DNA from: JANRKB01 sp033763695
GTDB taxonomy: Bacteria; Planctomycetota; Phycisphaerae; Phycisphaerales; UBA1924
DNA length: 64,000 nucleotides
Assembly (NCBI GenBank): GCA_033763695.1
Contig: JANRKB010000043.1
Location: 186,001-250,000 of the forward strand
Direction: 5' to 3'
Each line of letters starts with the position of its first letter. Positions within the stretch are counted from its first letter, which is position 1. The notes under the pieces were generated by a model, which was given only the letters and a program-made list of their open reading frames with translations, searched no databases and was not told the origin of the DNA. Of the stretch, positions 34,796-46,104 are shown in pieces. A program made the position numbers and the translations under genes.

Positions 34796-36328
34796 ATGTC
34801 ACGCCGCCCACGCGCCCTCGGACTGTTCTGCCTCGCCGGACTGACCACGTTTGCCGCGGTCGCATCCGCACAATGCGGCCCGTTCTTCGCGAATCCCGCC
34901 ATCATCCGAGGGCTGCCGGGCGGCTCCGCGGCACAGTTGCATGTCATTGATCTGGGCGGAAACTCCGCCCCGGAACTGATCTCCGCCACACGCGGCGGTC
35001 CCAGTGCAGGCATCTCCATCGTCGATCTCGCGGTCTTGAACCAGACCCAAGTCACGCAGTTCATTCCGCTCGGCTCGGCGGACACCTACACGCAGTTCCG
35101 CGTTGCCGACCTCAATCGCGACGGCATCCTCGACCTGCTCTCCACGCAGTACTCGACTGGATCCGTGCGCGTCCACCTGGGCAACGGCAATGGATGGTTC
35201 AGCGCGTCGCCCGCGAGTTTCGCCGCGGGCAATGCGCCCGCTGGGCTCGCCTGCGCCGACCTGAACAACGACGGCAAGATCGATGCGATCGCAACCAACG
35301 TCAACGACGGCACATACTCGGTTCTGATGGGCAACGGCGACGGCACCTTCCAGCCGCGCGTTGCGGCGCCCACAGGTTTTGCCCAGCCCACCAACGCCGA
35401 GCTGGTCGACATGAACGGCGATGGACGCCTCGATCTCATCCTCGCGGGCCTTCCGTTCACGTTCGCGGTGGCTCTGGGCAACGGCAACGGCACGTTCGGT
35501 ACACCTGCGATCTACACCTCGGCGATCTACACGAGCGGGGGAGCGCTCTCGATCGCGATTGCCGACGTGAACGCTGACGGCTCAACCGATCTGATCGTCG
35601 GCGGCACAGGAACGAAGAACGCGCTCCTGATGCTCGGCCGCCCCAACGGCACGCTCGCGCCCGAGACACAGATCAGCATCGGCGACGACATCAACACCGT
35701 GCGCACAATCGCCGTGGGCGACTACAACCTCGAGGGCAAGCCGGACATCGGCGCGATTGTCGGCAACGGCAGCAACGTGGGCGTCCCACGCATCGCGCTG
35801 GGTCTGGGAAACGGGACGTTCGCCGCGCCGCTGGAATGGGGCGGCGTCAATCCCAGCGGCGGCACCGTCGCCGCGACCGCCGCCGACATCAACCGCGACG
35901 GCCTGCCCGACCTCGCCTACGTCGATCGCTTCGGCCAGTTAATCAGCCTGAACTCCACCAGCGGCGGTCCGGTGCAGGTGAACTCCCCGCAGGGTGATCT
36001 CGTCATCGCGCCTGGCACCAACGCGTCGACCGGCGTTTTCGCCTCGGGCGCCGGCGTGCAGTATCAGTGGTTCAAGCGCGGCACGCCGCTGCTCAACACC
36101 GCGCGTGTCTACGCCTCTGGCCCCGACCTGGTCATCAATGACGCCCGCGATTCGGACTCGGGCGTCTATCAGTGCCGCGTATTCAACGCGTGCAGCAGCG
36201 TGACGACCACGTCGTATGTGCATGTGCTGCCGCTGAGCAGCGTGTGCCCGGTGGACTTCAACGAAGATGGCTTCCTGACGTTCGAGGACTTCGATGCCTT
36301 CGTGCGGGCGTTTGAGGAGGGGTGCTGA
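34796..36328 (+). CDS. Secreted FG-GAP/VCBS-repeat, Ig-like, dockerin-tailed protein (paralogue 3)
   Basis: 510 residues. AGGAG lies 6 nt before the ATG. The signal peptide ends AVASA before QCGPFFANP. FG-GAP units are ADLNRDGILDLLSTQY, ADLNNDGKIDAIATN, DMNGDGRLDLILAG, ADVNADGSTDLIVGG and 'AADINRDGLPDLAYVD'. The Ig-like domain (VQYQWFKRGTPLL, 'DSDSGVYQCRVFNACSS') is closest to paralogue 1. The tail is VDFNEDGFLTFEDFDAFV...FEEGC. With its two upstream neighbours it forms a tandem family of three, probably co-regulated in the case of paralogues 1 and 3, which share an upstream element. Confidence 0.85.
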   Translation: MSRRPRALGLFCLAGLTTFAAVASAQCGPFFANPAIIRGLPGGSAAQLHVIDLGGNSAPELISATRGGPSAGISIVDLAVLNQTQVTQFIPLGSADTYTQFRVADLNRDGILDLLSTQYSTGSVRVHLGNGNGWFSASPASFAAGNAPAGLACADLNNDGKIDAIATNVNDGTYSVLMGNGDGTFQPRVAAPTGFAQPTNAELVDMNGDGRLDLILAGLPFTFAVALGNGNGTFGTPAIYTSAIYTSGGALSIAIADVNADGSTDLIVGGTGTKNALLMLGRPNGTLAPETQISIGDDINTVRTIAVGDYNLEGKPDIGAIVGNGSNVGVPRIALGLGNGTFAAPLEWGGVNPSGGTVAATAADINRDGLPDLAYVDRFGQLISLNSTSGGPVQVNSPQGDLVIAPGTNASTGVFASGAGVQYQWFKRGTPLLNTARVYASGPDLVINDARDSDSGVYQCRVFNACSSVTTTSYVHVLPLSSVCPVDFNEDGFLTFEDFDAFVRAFEEGC

Positions 36329-36612
36329 GCCGCGTCAACGCGCTTGGCGATCGGAACACCACGCATGCCCTCTTCTTTGGCTTGAAGGGCGCAACGGAGT
36401 TCCACGCGGTCGCATCCACACGCTCGATAGAATCGACACAATGCCCGCCGAAGACCTCCCGCCGTCCATCCAGTTCGCGCGGGCGCCTAAAGACTTCGCG
36501 CGTGCAAACGCCGAGGCGCTTCAGTCGATGCCTGAACTTAGCCGCGTACTGCATGGCGACTGCTCCGGGCGTGTTGTATCCCGTGTGCAGCAGAGCGGAG
36601 TACGCTCTCGCA

Positions 36613-37521
36613 ATGAGCAATCACCACCCACGCGTTGATGTCGATCGATGGATCGAGCAGTTTCCGCTCGCGGCAGACGTCGAGCGCGCGCTATCAAGCG
36701 CGTATGTGACCGGCCCCGAGGCTGTTGCCATCATCGAGCAGGCACGCTCGCGTTCCGGCGGCGCGGCTGGAATGGGTGGGCCGTGCGCGACGGATGTGAT
36801 GGTCTGGGCTCTTGGCGAACCTACAGACCCGGCTGCAACCAAGATCGGCGGCGTGCCGCATCGGCCTGCAGGAGTGCCGTGGCCAGTAGGGCGAGACGGG
36901 CAGCCCAGCACGTTCGTGGCACAGGTGTGCTTTGCAGATTCTCGCGACGTTCTTGTTGCAAGCGACGGTTCGCCGCTCACGCTTCCGGGTGACGTCCTCG
37001 TGCTCTTCTCGCCGAATCCGGGCGGGCTTTGGGATGACAACGACGAAGACCCAACCTCGCTGCAGTATGAGTGGTGGCCGCTTGATCTTGAGCGCGTGAT
37101 GGCGCGCGAAGACCTGCCCGAGCAGACTTGGACCGCGACGGCGGGCGGCACGATTGCGCCGTGTCACGCCCATCTGCACAGGAGCGCGGACTTTCCCGCG
37201 GCCCCTGACGATCATCCGCTGCGACAGATTTACGATGCTGATCGCCTCTTTGTGCACGAGGGCGGCAAGATCGGCGGCGTGCCGTTCTACACCCGTGCCG
37301 AGTCTCCGCGACCCGGGGTCTTTCTCGCCGCGATCGGCTCGATCAATCCGGCCGGAACGGTGTGGCCGTTTGTGAATGTCGAGAGACCGCCGACGCCGGC
37401 GCCGATCTGGGACGGCGACTTCTTGACGCTTGGCGATCTGGGGTCGCTCTACTTGTATTGGGAACCCTCGCGGCGATCTCGCAGCGAGGGTTCGCTTCAT
37501 TGGACGGTCAGGGGATCGTGA
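36613..37521 (+). CDS. DUF1963/YwqG-like protein
   Basis: 302 residues, cytoplasmic, no signal peptide. The pattern KIGGVPHRPAGVPWPVGRDG, then FVAQVCFAD, then 'LPGDVLVLFSPN' matches the DUF1963 (YwqG) family, and a second KIGGVPFYTR occurs at the C-terminal half. The biochemical role of the family is not known. TACGCT is 6 nt before the ATG at 36613 with no Shine-Dalgarno. It converges on prkA, leaving only 4 bp between the stop codons, with no room for a separate terminator. Confidence 0.75.
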   Translation: MSNHHPRVDVDRWIEQFPLAADVERALSSAYVTGPEAVAIIEQARSRSGGAAGMGGPCATDVMVWALGEPTDPAATKIGGVPHRPAGVPWPVGRDGQPSTFVAQVCFADSRDVLVASDGSPLTLPGDVLVLFSPNPGGLWDDNDEDPTSLQYEWWPLDLERVMAREDLPEQTWTATAGGTIAPCHAHLHRSADFPAAPDDHPLRQIYDADRLFVHEGGKIGGVPFYTRAESPRPGVFLAAIGSINPAGTVWPFVNVERPPTPAPIWDGDFLTLGDLGSLYLYWEPSRRSRSEGSLHWTVRGS

Positions 37522-37525
37522 CCCC

Positions 37526-39676
<2,151 letters not shown>

Positions 39677-39936
39677 GGTCAGTCTCCTTGCGGACGAGCG
39701 GCCCGATGCACGACGGCGGGGCCGGTTCGTCCTCTCTGCTCGCGCGGCATCGCAGACACCGACGGGTGAACCGCTTTGTATCGGCTCAATCGCCCCGCCG
39801 CAATCGACCATCGGCGCGCACGCACAGTTTCCTCCGCACTCCGATACGCAGCCGATGCCAGCGCGGATCGCGCAGAAGATGCCGATCCGAGCGTCGGAAT
39901 GCCCCCGCCGGGCCTCGCCCCGCTACAGTCGCCCCT

Positions 39937-40674
39937 ATGTCGCTTGGACGCGGAAATGTGCTGGATGTGGGCCGGATCGGCGTGACCCGGGAGGAACTCC
40001 CGCCCCTGCCCGACGCCGCCCTGACGGATCGCGAGGCTGGCCGCCTCGACCCGCGCTGGTGGTTCGCGCACCCTGACCGTCCGTTTGAGATCGAGATCGG
40101 CCCCGGCAAGGGCGCGTTCCTGGTCAACCAGTGCCCCGCCGCCCCCGGCGTCAACTACCTCGGCATTGAATGGGAAGGCGAGATCTACGCCTACGCCGCC
40201 GACCGCCTCCGCCGCCGCGGCGTCGACAACTGCCGCATGCTGCATGGCGACGCCAATGAATTCCTCCGCTGGCGCTGCCCAGCGGCCATCGCGCGCGTCG
40301 TCCACCTTTACTTCTCCGACCCCTGGCCCAAGACCAAGCACCACAAAAACCGCGTGGTGCAGGATCGCTTCCTCGCCGAGATCCATCGCGTCCTCACGCC
40401 CGGCGGCGAACTGCGCGTCGTCACCGACCATGACGAACTCTGGGACTGGGATGAACAGCACTTCGCACGCTGGACCATGCCGCTGCCGCCAGACGTTCTC
40501 ACGATGGTCGCGGCGATCAGTCCGGGCATCACCGCGGCGACGCCGCCGTACCGGCGTCAAGAGTTCGTCCCGCCAGATTGGGTGGGCGAGGGCGAAGTGG
40601 TGGGCACGAACTATGAGCGCAAGTTCACCAACCGAGACAAGCGCCCCCACGCCTGCGTCCTCGTGAAAGTGTGA
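39937..40674 (+). CDS. trmB: tRNA (guanine-N7-)-methyltransferase
   Basis: 245 residues. Methylates G46 of tRNAs using SAM. Motifs: the SAM-binding EIEIGPGKGAF, then NYLGIEWEGE, 'VHLYFSDPWPKTKHHKNR', the T-D-H loop 'VTDHDELWDW', and the C-terminal TNYERKF. TACAGT is 7 nt before the ATG. Divergent from prkA. Confidence 0.93.
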   Translation: MSLGRGNVLDVGRIGVTREELPPLPDAALTDREAGRLDPRWWFAHPDRPFEIEIGPGKGAFLVNQCPAAPGVNYLGIEWEGEIYAYAADRLRRRGVDNCRMLHGDANEFLRWRCPAAIARVVHLYFSDPWPKTKHHKNRVVQDRFLAEIHRVLTPGGELRVVTDHDELWDWDEQHFARWTMPLPPDVLTMVAAISPGITAATPPYRRQEFVPPDWVGEGEVVGTNYERKFTNRDKRPHACVLVKV

Positions 40675-40701
40675 TGCAATACTGAGCCGCCCGCGCTGTC
40701 G

Positions 40702-40878
40702 TCAGTCCTTGAGCACGACCAGCAGCGCGTGGATCAGGCCGGGGATGTAGAACAACAAGCACAGCACGATGTTGATGACGAGCGAAAGGCCGATGCCCTT
40801 CTTGATGCCCACCGCCACCGGCGGCAGCAGGATCGCGATGATCACCAGCAGCAACTTGTTGGTCTGAATGTCGGACAT
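40702..40878 (-). CDS. Pmp3/YqaE-type small membrane protein
   Basis: 58 residues: MSDIQTNKLLLVIIAILLPP, then VAVGIKKGIGLSLVINIVLC, then LLFYIPGLIHALLVVLKD. Two membrane helices joined by a short Lys-Gly turn, ending IPG-x-IHA, are the signature of the Pmp3/UPF0057 family, which is linked to membrane potential and stress in other organisms. GAGGAG lies 7 nt before the ATG. It is convergent with trmB. Confidence 0.92.
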   Translation of the reverse strand: MSDIQTNKLLLVIIAILLPPVAVGIKKGIGLSLVINIVLCLLFYIPGLIHALLVVLKD

Positions 40879-41015
40879 TGCGTGCTCCTCTCAAGCCAGC
40901 GCTCGCCCACAACCCGCGTGCCAGCGCTCGCATCACACACTCTACCAAACTTCTTCGTCGCGCTTCGAGCCGAGTTTCGCGCGAAACGTCGCACGGCCCG
41001 CAAAGCCGCGCCGAA

Positions 41016-41558
41016 TCACATCGCCCGCGCGAGTGTCACCAGCGCGTCCAGCGCCTGATCCTCGCTCATCGCGTCGACTTGTACGACCTCGTCGGCGATC
41101 TCCAGATAGAGCGGATCACGCCGCGCGAAGACGACCTCGATCTCAACCAGCGGATCAGCCCCGGTGAGGCTCGGTCGCTGCGTCAGATCGGTCGCGGCCA
41201 GCCGTCTGCGGAGCGTCGCGGCCTCGGCCCGCAGATAGATCAATCGCGCCCCGCTCATCCGCCTTTGGTTGAGAATCTCCAGCGACGCCTTGCCGGTGGG
41301 CGTGCCGCCACCCAGCGCGACCACGCCCGCGGCGATGACCTCCGGCGCACCAAGCGCCTTGGCCTCACCCGCGCGAAACGCCGCCTCGCCGAGGACCCGC
41401 AGCGCATCCGCCGCCGAAGCCTGTCCCAGAACCCGCGGCGTGATGTCGTCCAAATCCACAAACCCGCGGCCTCGTGCCGCATCGAGCAGCGCGGCGAGCC
41501 GGCGCCCCAATGTCGACTTGCCGCTGCCGCGCAGGCCCATGAGATAGATCGTGGACAT
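41016..41558 (-). CDS. aroK: Shikimate kinase
   Basis: 180 residues. Phosphorylates shikimate at O3 in chorismate synthesis. The P-loop is GLRGSGKSTLG, followed by the shikimate-binding FVDLDD and the GGG loop VVALGGGTP; the lid arginine is in TQRPSLTG. Start: ATG 41558 is used here, but GTG 41561 directly before it lies exactly 6 nt after TACACT, the spacing seen at other genes in the window, and may be the true first codon. No other aro gene is adjacent. Confidence 0.88.
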   Translation of the reverse strand: MSTIYLMGLRGSGKSTLGRRLAALLDAARGRGFVDLDDITPRVLGQASAADALRVLGEAAFRAGEAKALGAPEVIAAGVVALGGGTPTGKASLEILNQRRMSGARLIYLRAEAATLRRRLAATDLTQRPSLTGADPLVEIEVVFARRDPLYLEIADEVVQVDAMSEDQALDALVTLARAM

Positions 41559-41589
41559 CACGCGTGCAGTGTAGCGGGAGCAGCACGCA

Positions 41590-42102
41590 TCACTCGTAGC
41601 GCACGCCGCCATGCTCGATCCAGCCACGCTTGTTCTCGTCCTTGGTCGCGTACTTGGGTGCGTGCGTGAAGTGGATCGTGCCGCCTTTTTCGGTCCACTC
41701 ATACTCGCCCCGCAGCGCGACGCGATCGCCGACCTTCGCGGGCACGCGCCGTGCGGCGTCAAGATTGTGCGCCACCAGTACCGTCACGCCGTCGTCTGTG
41801 CGCACCAGAAACCGCTGATGCATGTCCGAACCGTCGCGGGTCTCGCGATCATCGGCCAGCAGTCGCTCCACGCGGCCCTGCGTCTCGATCCATGTGTCTG
41901 ACTGCTTCGCGGCAAACAGCGCGGCCACTGATCTGCCGCTTGAAATCGGTGCAGGATCCGACACCGAGCCTGAACTCTGCGCAGGCGGTGCAGTTCGCGC
42001 GGCACGCTGTTGGGCCACGATCGCGATGATGATGAGAAGCAGCACGCCGCCCGCACTGCGACGCCGACCACGCGGCCGCGGCCCGTTTCTTGGCATGAAC
42101 AT
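41590..42102 (-). CDS. DUF3465 family protein
   Basis: 170 residues with an N-terminal membrane anchor (residues ~17-30, GGVLLLIIIAIVAQ) after a basic start. The conserved domain is at ~95-170: HNLDAARRVPAKVGDRVALR, then GEYEWTEKGGTIHFTH and a terminal GWIEHGGVRYE, as in DUF3465 proteins. It is an OB-like fold candidate of unknown function. TAGGCT is 8 nt before the ATG at 42102; a second ATG is at 42096. It lies upstream of aroK on the same strand, 31 bp apart. Confidence 0.8.
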   Translation of the reverse strand: MFMPRNGPRPRGRRRSAGGVLLLIIIAIVAQQRAARTAPPAQSSGSVSDPAPISSGRSVAALFAAKQSDTWIETQGRVERLLADDRETRDGSDMHQRFLVRTDDGVTVLVAHNLDAARRVPAKVGDRVALRGEYEWTEKGGTIHFTHAPKYATKDENKRGWIEHGGVRYE

Positions 42103-42209
42103 CGGCCCAGAGCCTAGCCGCATGCCAAAGCGGATCCCCCCATCGGCTTCTCAGGGCCGAGCGATGCGCGCGACGGCGTCCGCAACCCTGCTCCCCTACC
42201 CTTTCCCGC

Positions 42210-43898
42210 TTGGCAAAGAACCCCTCCAATCGTCGAACTTCCTCCGTGGCAAGCGTTTCCGACGACGCCGTCGGCTCGGTCGCGCTCGTCAGCCTCGGCT
42301 GTCCCAAGAACCTCGTCGACTCCGAGAAGATGCTCGGTCTGCTCGCCGAGGCCGGCCTCACGCCCATCAGCCACGACCCATCGACCAGCGGCTTTGACGG
42401 CGCCGACGCCGTCGTCGTCAACACCTGCGGCTTTCTCGAAGCCAGCAAGGACGAGTCGCTCGGCGTCATCAAGGAAGCCATCGCCGAGAAGGAGAAGGGC
42501 AACCTCAAGCGCGTCATCGTCGCCGGCTGTCTCGTGCAGCGCCATCGCGCCAAGATGCTCGAGTGGGCCCCCGGCATCGACGCCATGATCGGCGTGTTTG
42601 ATCGCGACAAGATCGTCGAAGCCGTCACCGGCGTGACGCCCGAGCGGCGCACGCTCGAACAGGACGCCAGCGAACAGCCCAAGTACTGGATCGCCGCCAA
42701 CGCTCTTCAGGCCGCCAAGCAGCGCGGCCAGGAAGTCACCGGCCTGACCGTCAACGGCAAGGACGGCAAGGGCATCGGCTACTTCGAGGATGACTCGGCG
42801 CGCCTGCGCCTCACGCCGCGGCATTACGCCTACCTCCGTATCAGCGAAGGGTGCAACCAGAACTGCGCGTTCTGCACCATCCCCTCGATCCGCGGCAAGA
42901 TGCGCTCCAAGCCGCTCGAGCGCGTCTGCCAGGAAGCCAAGGAACTCGTCGCCGACGGCGCGTTCGAGCTACTGCTCATCGGCCAAGACACGACTTCCTA
43001 CGGCGATGACATCGGCATGGGGCTCGTCAAGGGCGCACGCGGCACGCGCGGCCAGTTCGACCACCTCGGCGGCTTGCCCGCGCTGCTCGAAGCGCTCTCG
43101 GACACGATGGACGCCGAAGGCTGCAAGGGCTGGCTGCGCCTCATGTACGCCTACCCGAGCAACTTCAGCGATCCGATCATCGACGCCTTCGCCGCACTCG
43201 TGAAGAGCGGTCGCCTGCTGCCGTATCTCGATATCCCGCTGCAGCACGCCTCCGATCGCGTGCTGAGCCTGATGAAGCGGCATGTGACCCGTCGCCAGCA
43301 GAGCGAAGTGATCCAGAAACTCCGCGAGCGCGTGCCGGGCATGGCGATCCGCACGACGTTCATCAGCGGCTTCCCCGGCGAGACCGAGGCCGACCACGAA
43401 GAACTGCTGTCGTTCGTAGAAGAGATGAAGTTCGACGCGCTGGGCGTGTTCGAGTACAGCCACGAGCCGGGCACGGTCGCGGGCACTATGGAGGGCGACA
43501 AGAGCCTCGCCGTCAACCCCGCAGACAAGAAGCGCCGGCGCGATGAAGTCATGGCTCTGCAGCAGACCATCGCCTTCAACCAGGCCAAGTACGTTGCGTC
43601 GCTCTTTGACGAGAGCCGCCCCACCGCCGGCGGCCAGCAGCTTGATGTGCTGATTGATGCGCCGCTGCGCACCAAGGGCCTCAAGACCAGCGGCGTCAGC
43701 ACCGGCGGCGGGCTGTATCAAGGCCGCACGTACTTCCAGGCCCCGCAGATCGACTCGGTGACGTATGTGCAGTCGCGCGAACGACTCGTCCCCGGCGAGA
43801 TTGTGCGCTGCGTGGTGGTGGCCGCCGACGGCTATGACCTGATCGCACGCCCGATCGCGGAACTGGACAAGAAGGTGACGCTGAAGATTTTGCGGTGA
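42210..43898 (+). CDS. rimO: Ribosomal protein S12 methylthiotransferase
   Basis: 562 residues. A radical-SAM enzyme that methylthiolates an Asp of ribosomal protein S12. The N-terminal MTTase domain has the three cluster cysteines in LGCPKN, NTCGF and VAGCLVQR. The radical-SAM triad is CNQNCAFC, followed by IPSIRGK. The TRAM domain closes the protein. 'VSLGCPKNLVDSE' separates RimO from MiaB and MtaB. There is an additional stretch around residues 270-285 (GMGLVKGARGTRGQ) absent from typical RimO. TTG 42210 is the likely start because TACCCT lies 7 nt upstream and no ATG precedes the conserved domain. Confidence 0.93.
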   Translation: MAKNPSNRRTSSVASVSDDAVGSVALVSLGCPKNLVDSEKMLGLLAEAGLTPISHDPSTSGFDGADAVVVNTCGFLEASKDESLGVIKEAIAEKEKGNLKRVIVAGCLVQRHRAKMLEWAPGIDAMIGVFDRDKIVEAVTGVTPERRTLEQDASEQPKYWIAANALQAAKQRGQEVTGLTVNGKDGKGIGYFEDDSARLRLTPRHYAYLRISEGCNQNCAFCTIPSIRGKMRSKPLERVCQEAKELVADGAFELLLIGQDTTSYGDDIGMGLVKGARGTRGQFDHLGGLPALLEALSDTMDAEGCKGWLRLMYAYPSNFSDPIIDAFAALVKSGRLLPYLDIPLQHASDRVLSLMKRHVTRRQQSEVIQKLRERVPGMAIRTTFISGFPGETEADHEELLSFVEEMKFDALGVFEYSHEPGTVAGTMEGDKSLAVNPADKKRRRDEVMALQQTIAFNQAKYVASLFDESRPTAGGQQLDVLIDAPLRTKGLKTSGVSTGGGLYQGRTYFQAPQIDSVTYVQSRERLVPGEIVRCVVVAADGYDLIARPIAELDKKVTLKILR

Positions 43899-43922
43899 GC
43901 GGCGTTATTGCACGGAGCGATC

Positions 43923-44420
43923 ATGATGCCGCGCAAGCACTCGCACACCATCGCAGACTTCTACGCGACCGCAGTGTTCGCGTTCGTCTCAGCAGTCGCA
44001 TTCGCCATGAACTTTGTCGCTGTCGCGGCCGAATGGGAATCCAAAGACCTCTGGCCTCTCTTCACTGGTGCGACGACTGCCATCGTGTTCGCCATGATCA
44101 TGGTGCGAGGCTCACCGAGCACGCTTGTCGCGCTCGTCAATACCGCTGTGTTTCTGGTACCGCTCGCACACTGGGCATTGATTGGCGTGGTCGCGATTGG
44201 TCTTGTTGGATGGTCGTTGGGTTCTGTGCTTCTTGTGGTTGAGTTCTTTGGTGGGCTTCTGTGGGCCGCCGCCTTTGTGTCGCACGCCCTCAATCGCAAC
44301 CGCGAACAGCAAACTTCATCGCACTGCACCAACTGCGGCTACGACCTGCGCGGCATCTCATCGAAACGCTGCCCAGAGTGCGGCACGATGAATCGTCCGC
44401 AACGCGACCCGCGCTCGTAA
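43923..44420 (+). CDS. Small polytopic membrane protein with C-terminal zinc ribbon
   Basis: 165 residues. About four membrane helices (roughly residues 12-37, 42-58, 68-92 and 95-118) are followed by a soluble tail whose residues 134-153 are C-x2-C-G-x-D-x2-G-x5-C-x2-C-G (CTNCGYDLRG...CPECG). This ribbon is identical in spacing to the tail of the MATE transporter at 292-1902. The start is ATG 43923 (GGAG 5 nt upstream) or ATG 43926. It lies 24 bp after rimO and may be co-transcribed. Function is unknown. Confidence 0.7.
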   Translation: MMPRKHSHTIADFYATAVFAFVSAVAFAMNFVAVAAEWESKDLWPLFTGATTAIVFAMIMVRGSPSTLVALVNTAVFLVPLAHWALIGVVAIGLVGWSLGSVLLVVEFFGGLLWAAAFVSHALNRNREQQTSSHCTNCGYDLRGISSKRCPECGTMNRPQRDPRS

Positions 44421-44460
44421 GCGTTCTCGCACGTTGCCCACTCGTTGTACGATCCTCTCC

Positions 44461-44928
44461 ATGTCCGGCATTCGCTCTCTGCTTCTCGCGCTGCGCGAGC
44501 GACTTGACGATCTGCGTCGGCGCAGGCCGCGCGATCCCAAGGCGCTCGGACGCGCTGGCGAGCGTCACGCGGCGCGCTGGGCGCGTCGCCAGGGCTATCG
44601 CATCGCAGGCCGCAACATCCACGGCCGCGGGCGCGGCGCGGGCGAAGCCGACCTCATCACGATCGCCCCCGACCGTCACACCATCGTCATCTTCGAGGTC
44701 AAGACCCGCGAGCGCGACGCCGACGCGCCCAACCCGCGCGACCTGCCGCCCGAGGCCGCACTGAACCAACACAAGCGCCAGACCCTCCGCGCCTTGGCCC
44801 GCGAACTGGCCCGCGAGCACCGCTGGGGCAAGCGCCCCGTTCAGATCGACGCCCTCGCCATCGAGTTCATCGTGCGGGCCGATCGCGTCGTGGACCATGT
44901 CGTGCGGCATTACCAGCGGATTGCCTGA
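44461..44928 (+). CDS. yraN: UPF0102 family endonuclease-like protein
   Basis: 155 residues. The YraN pattern is present: 'LGRAGERHAARWARRQGY', then GEADLITIAPD, then IVIFEVKTRE, giving the Glu...Asp...Glu-x-Lys constellation of PD-(D/E)XK nucleases. TACGAT is 7 nt before the ATG. Family members are linked to DNA processing or cell division without an assigned role. Confidence 0.88.
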   Translation: MSGIRSLLLALRERLDDLRRRRPRDPKALGRAGERHAARWARRQGYRIAGRNIHGRGRGAGEADLITIAPDRHTIVIFEVKTRERDADAPNPRDLPPEAALNQHKRQTLRALARELAREHRWGKRPVQIDALAIEFIVRADRVVDHVVRHYQRIA

Positions 44929-45027
44929 GCCCGCTCGGCGAGCGTGTGTCGCTTGCGTTGCTGCAACGCACGAGAACGCCTCCATCCGCACCTCCGCTAC
45001 CCTGTATCTCCCTTCCAAGGATTTCCC

Positions 45028-46104
45028 ATGCGCCCAGCCACTCGCGCCCGATTGCACGCCTTCGCCTGCGCCCTGCTCACCTTCACCGGCGGCACCGCGC
45101 TCGCCTGGGACGCGCACGGCCATCGCACGCTCACCCGTGCCGCCCTCGATGGGCTGCCCGATGAGATGCCCGCCTTCCTCCGCGACGCCGCGATCAAGGA
45201 CATGATCGCGTCCAACGCCAACGAGCCTGATCGCATCCGCAACATCAACGAGCCCGCGATCACCCACGTCAACGGCCCGGACCACTACCTCAACATCGAG
45301 AAGCTTGAGCAATACGGCCTCACGCTCGAGACGCTTCCTTCGCTGCGATACGACTACCTCGCCGCCCTCGCCGTCGCGCGTGACCGCCACCCCGACAAGG
45401 TCGAACCCTACAAGCCCGAGCGCGACCCCAAGCGCGCCAATGAGTGGCCGGGCTTCCTGCCGTGGGCCATCGCCGAGCAGTACGGCCGCCTTGTCTCGGC
45501 GTTCCGCACGCTTCGCGTGCTCGAAGCAACGCCCGCCAGCGCCTCAGACCAATCCGCCAATGAGACCCGCGCGCGTGAGATCGAGCGCGCCCGCCGCATG
45601 ATCCAGGTGCAGATCGGCCTGCTGTCACACTTCGTCGGCGATGCGGCCCAACCGCTGCACACCACCAAGTATCACAACGGCTGGACCGGCGCAAACCCCA
45701 AGGGCTACACCGAGAGCCGCAAGTTCCACGCGTACATCGACGGCGGCGCGCTCAAGCGTCACACGATCACGCTCGAAGACCTCGAACGCACGCCTCTGCC
45801 CGCGCACGACATCGGCCCCGAGGTCTGGCCGTCGATCCTCGCCCACATCAAGCGCGGCTTTGACGCGTTCATCCCGCTCTATGACCTGCAGAAGTCGGGC
45901 GCACTGAACAAGGACGAAGGGCGCACGTTCCTCGTCGAACGTCTGCGCGACGGCGGCGGGATGCTGCGCGACCTGATCGTCAAGGCCTGGCACGCCGCGG
46001 AACCCACCGCCAAGGATCTTGAGAACGACCCGAAGTGGGAGAAGTCGATCGAGCCTGATCCGGAGCTGTCGGGCGAAGCGCCCGTGCAACCCAAGGCGAA
46101 CTGA
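45028..46104 (+). CDS. Secreted S1/P1-nuclease-like zinc hydrolase
   Basis: 358 residues with a signal peptide ending GTALA. The mature protein then starts with Trp, and W-D-A-H-G-H places His at mature position 6, as in S1/P1 nucleases and related zinc phospholipases C, where Trp1 and His6 are metal ligands. Further ligand motifs keep the family spacing: H-F-V-G-D-A-A-Q-P-L-H (His, Asp +4, His +10) and F-H-A-Y-I-D (His, Asp +4). 'NGPDHYLNI' may supply another His and Asp. Single-stranded nucleic acid or phosphodiester cleavage in the periplasm is therefore likely; the exact substrate is not. TACCCT at 44998 and AAGG before the ATG mark the start. Confidence 0.75.
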   Translation: MRPATRARLHAFACALLTFTGGTALAWDAHGHRTLTRAALDGLPDEMPAFLRDAAIKDMIASNANEPDRIRNINEPAITHVNGPDHYLNIEKLEQYGLTLETLPSLRYDYLAALAVARDRHPDKVEPYKPERDPKRANEWPGFLPWAIAEQYGRLVSAFRTLRVLEATPASASDQSANETRAREIERARRMIQVQIGLLSHFVGDAAQPLHTTKYHNGWTGANPKGYTESRKFHAYIDGGALKRHTITLEDLERTPLPAHDIGPEVWPSILAHIKRGFDAFIPLYDLQKSGALNKDEGRTFLVERLRDGGGMLRDLIVKAWHAAEPTAKDLENDPKWEKSIEPDPELSGEAPVQPKAN

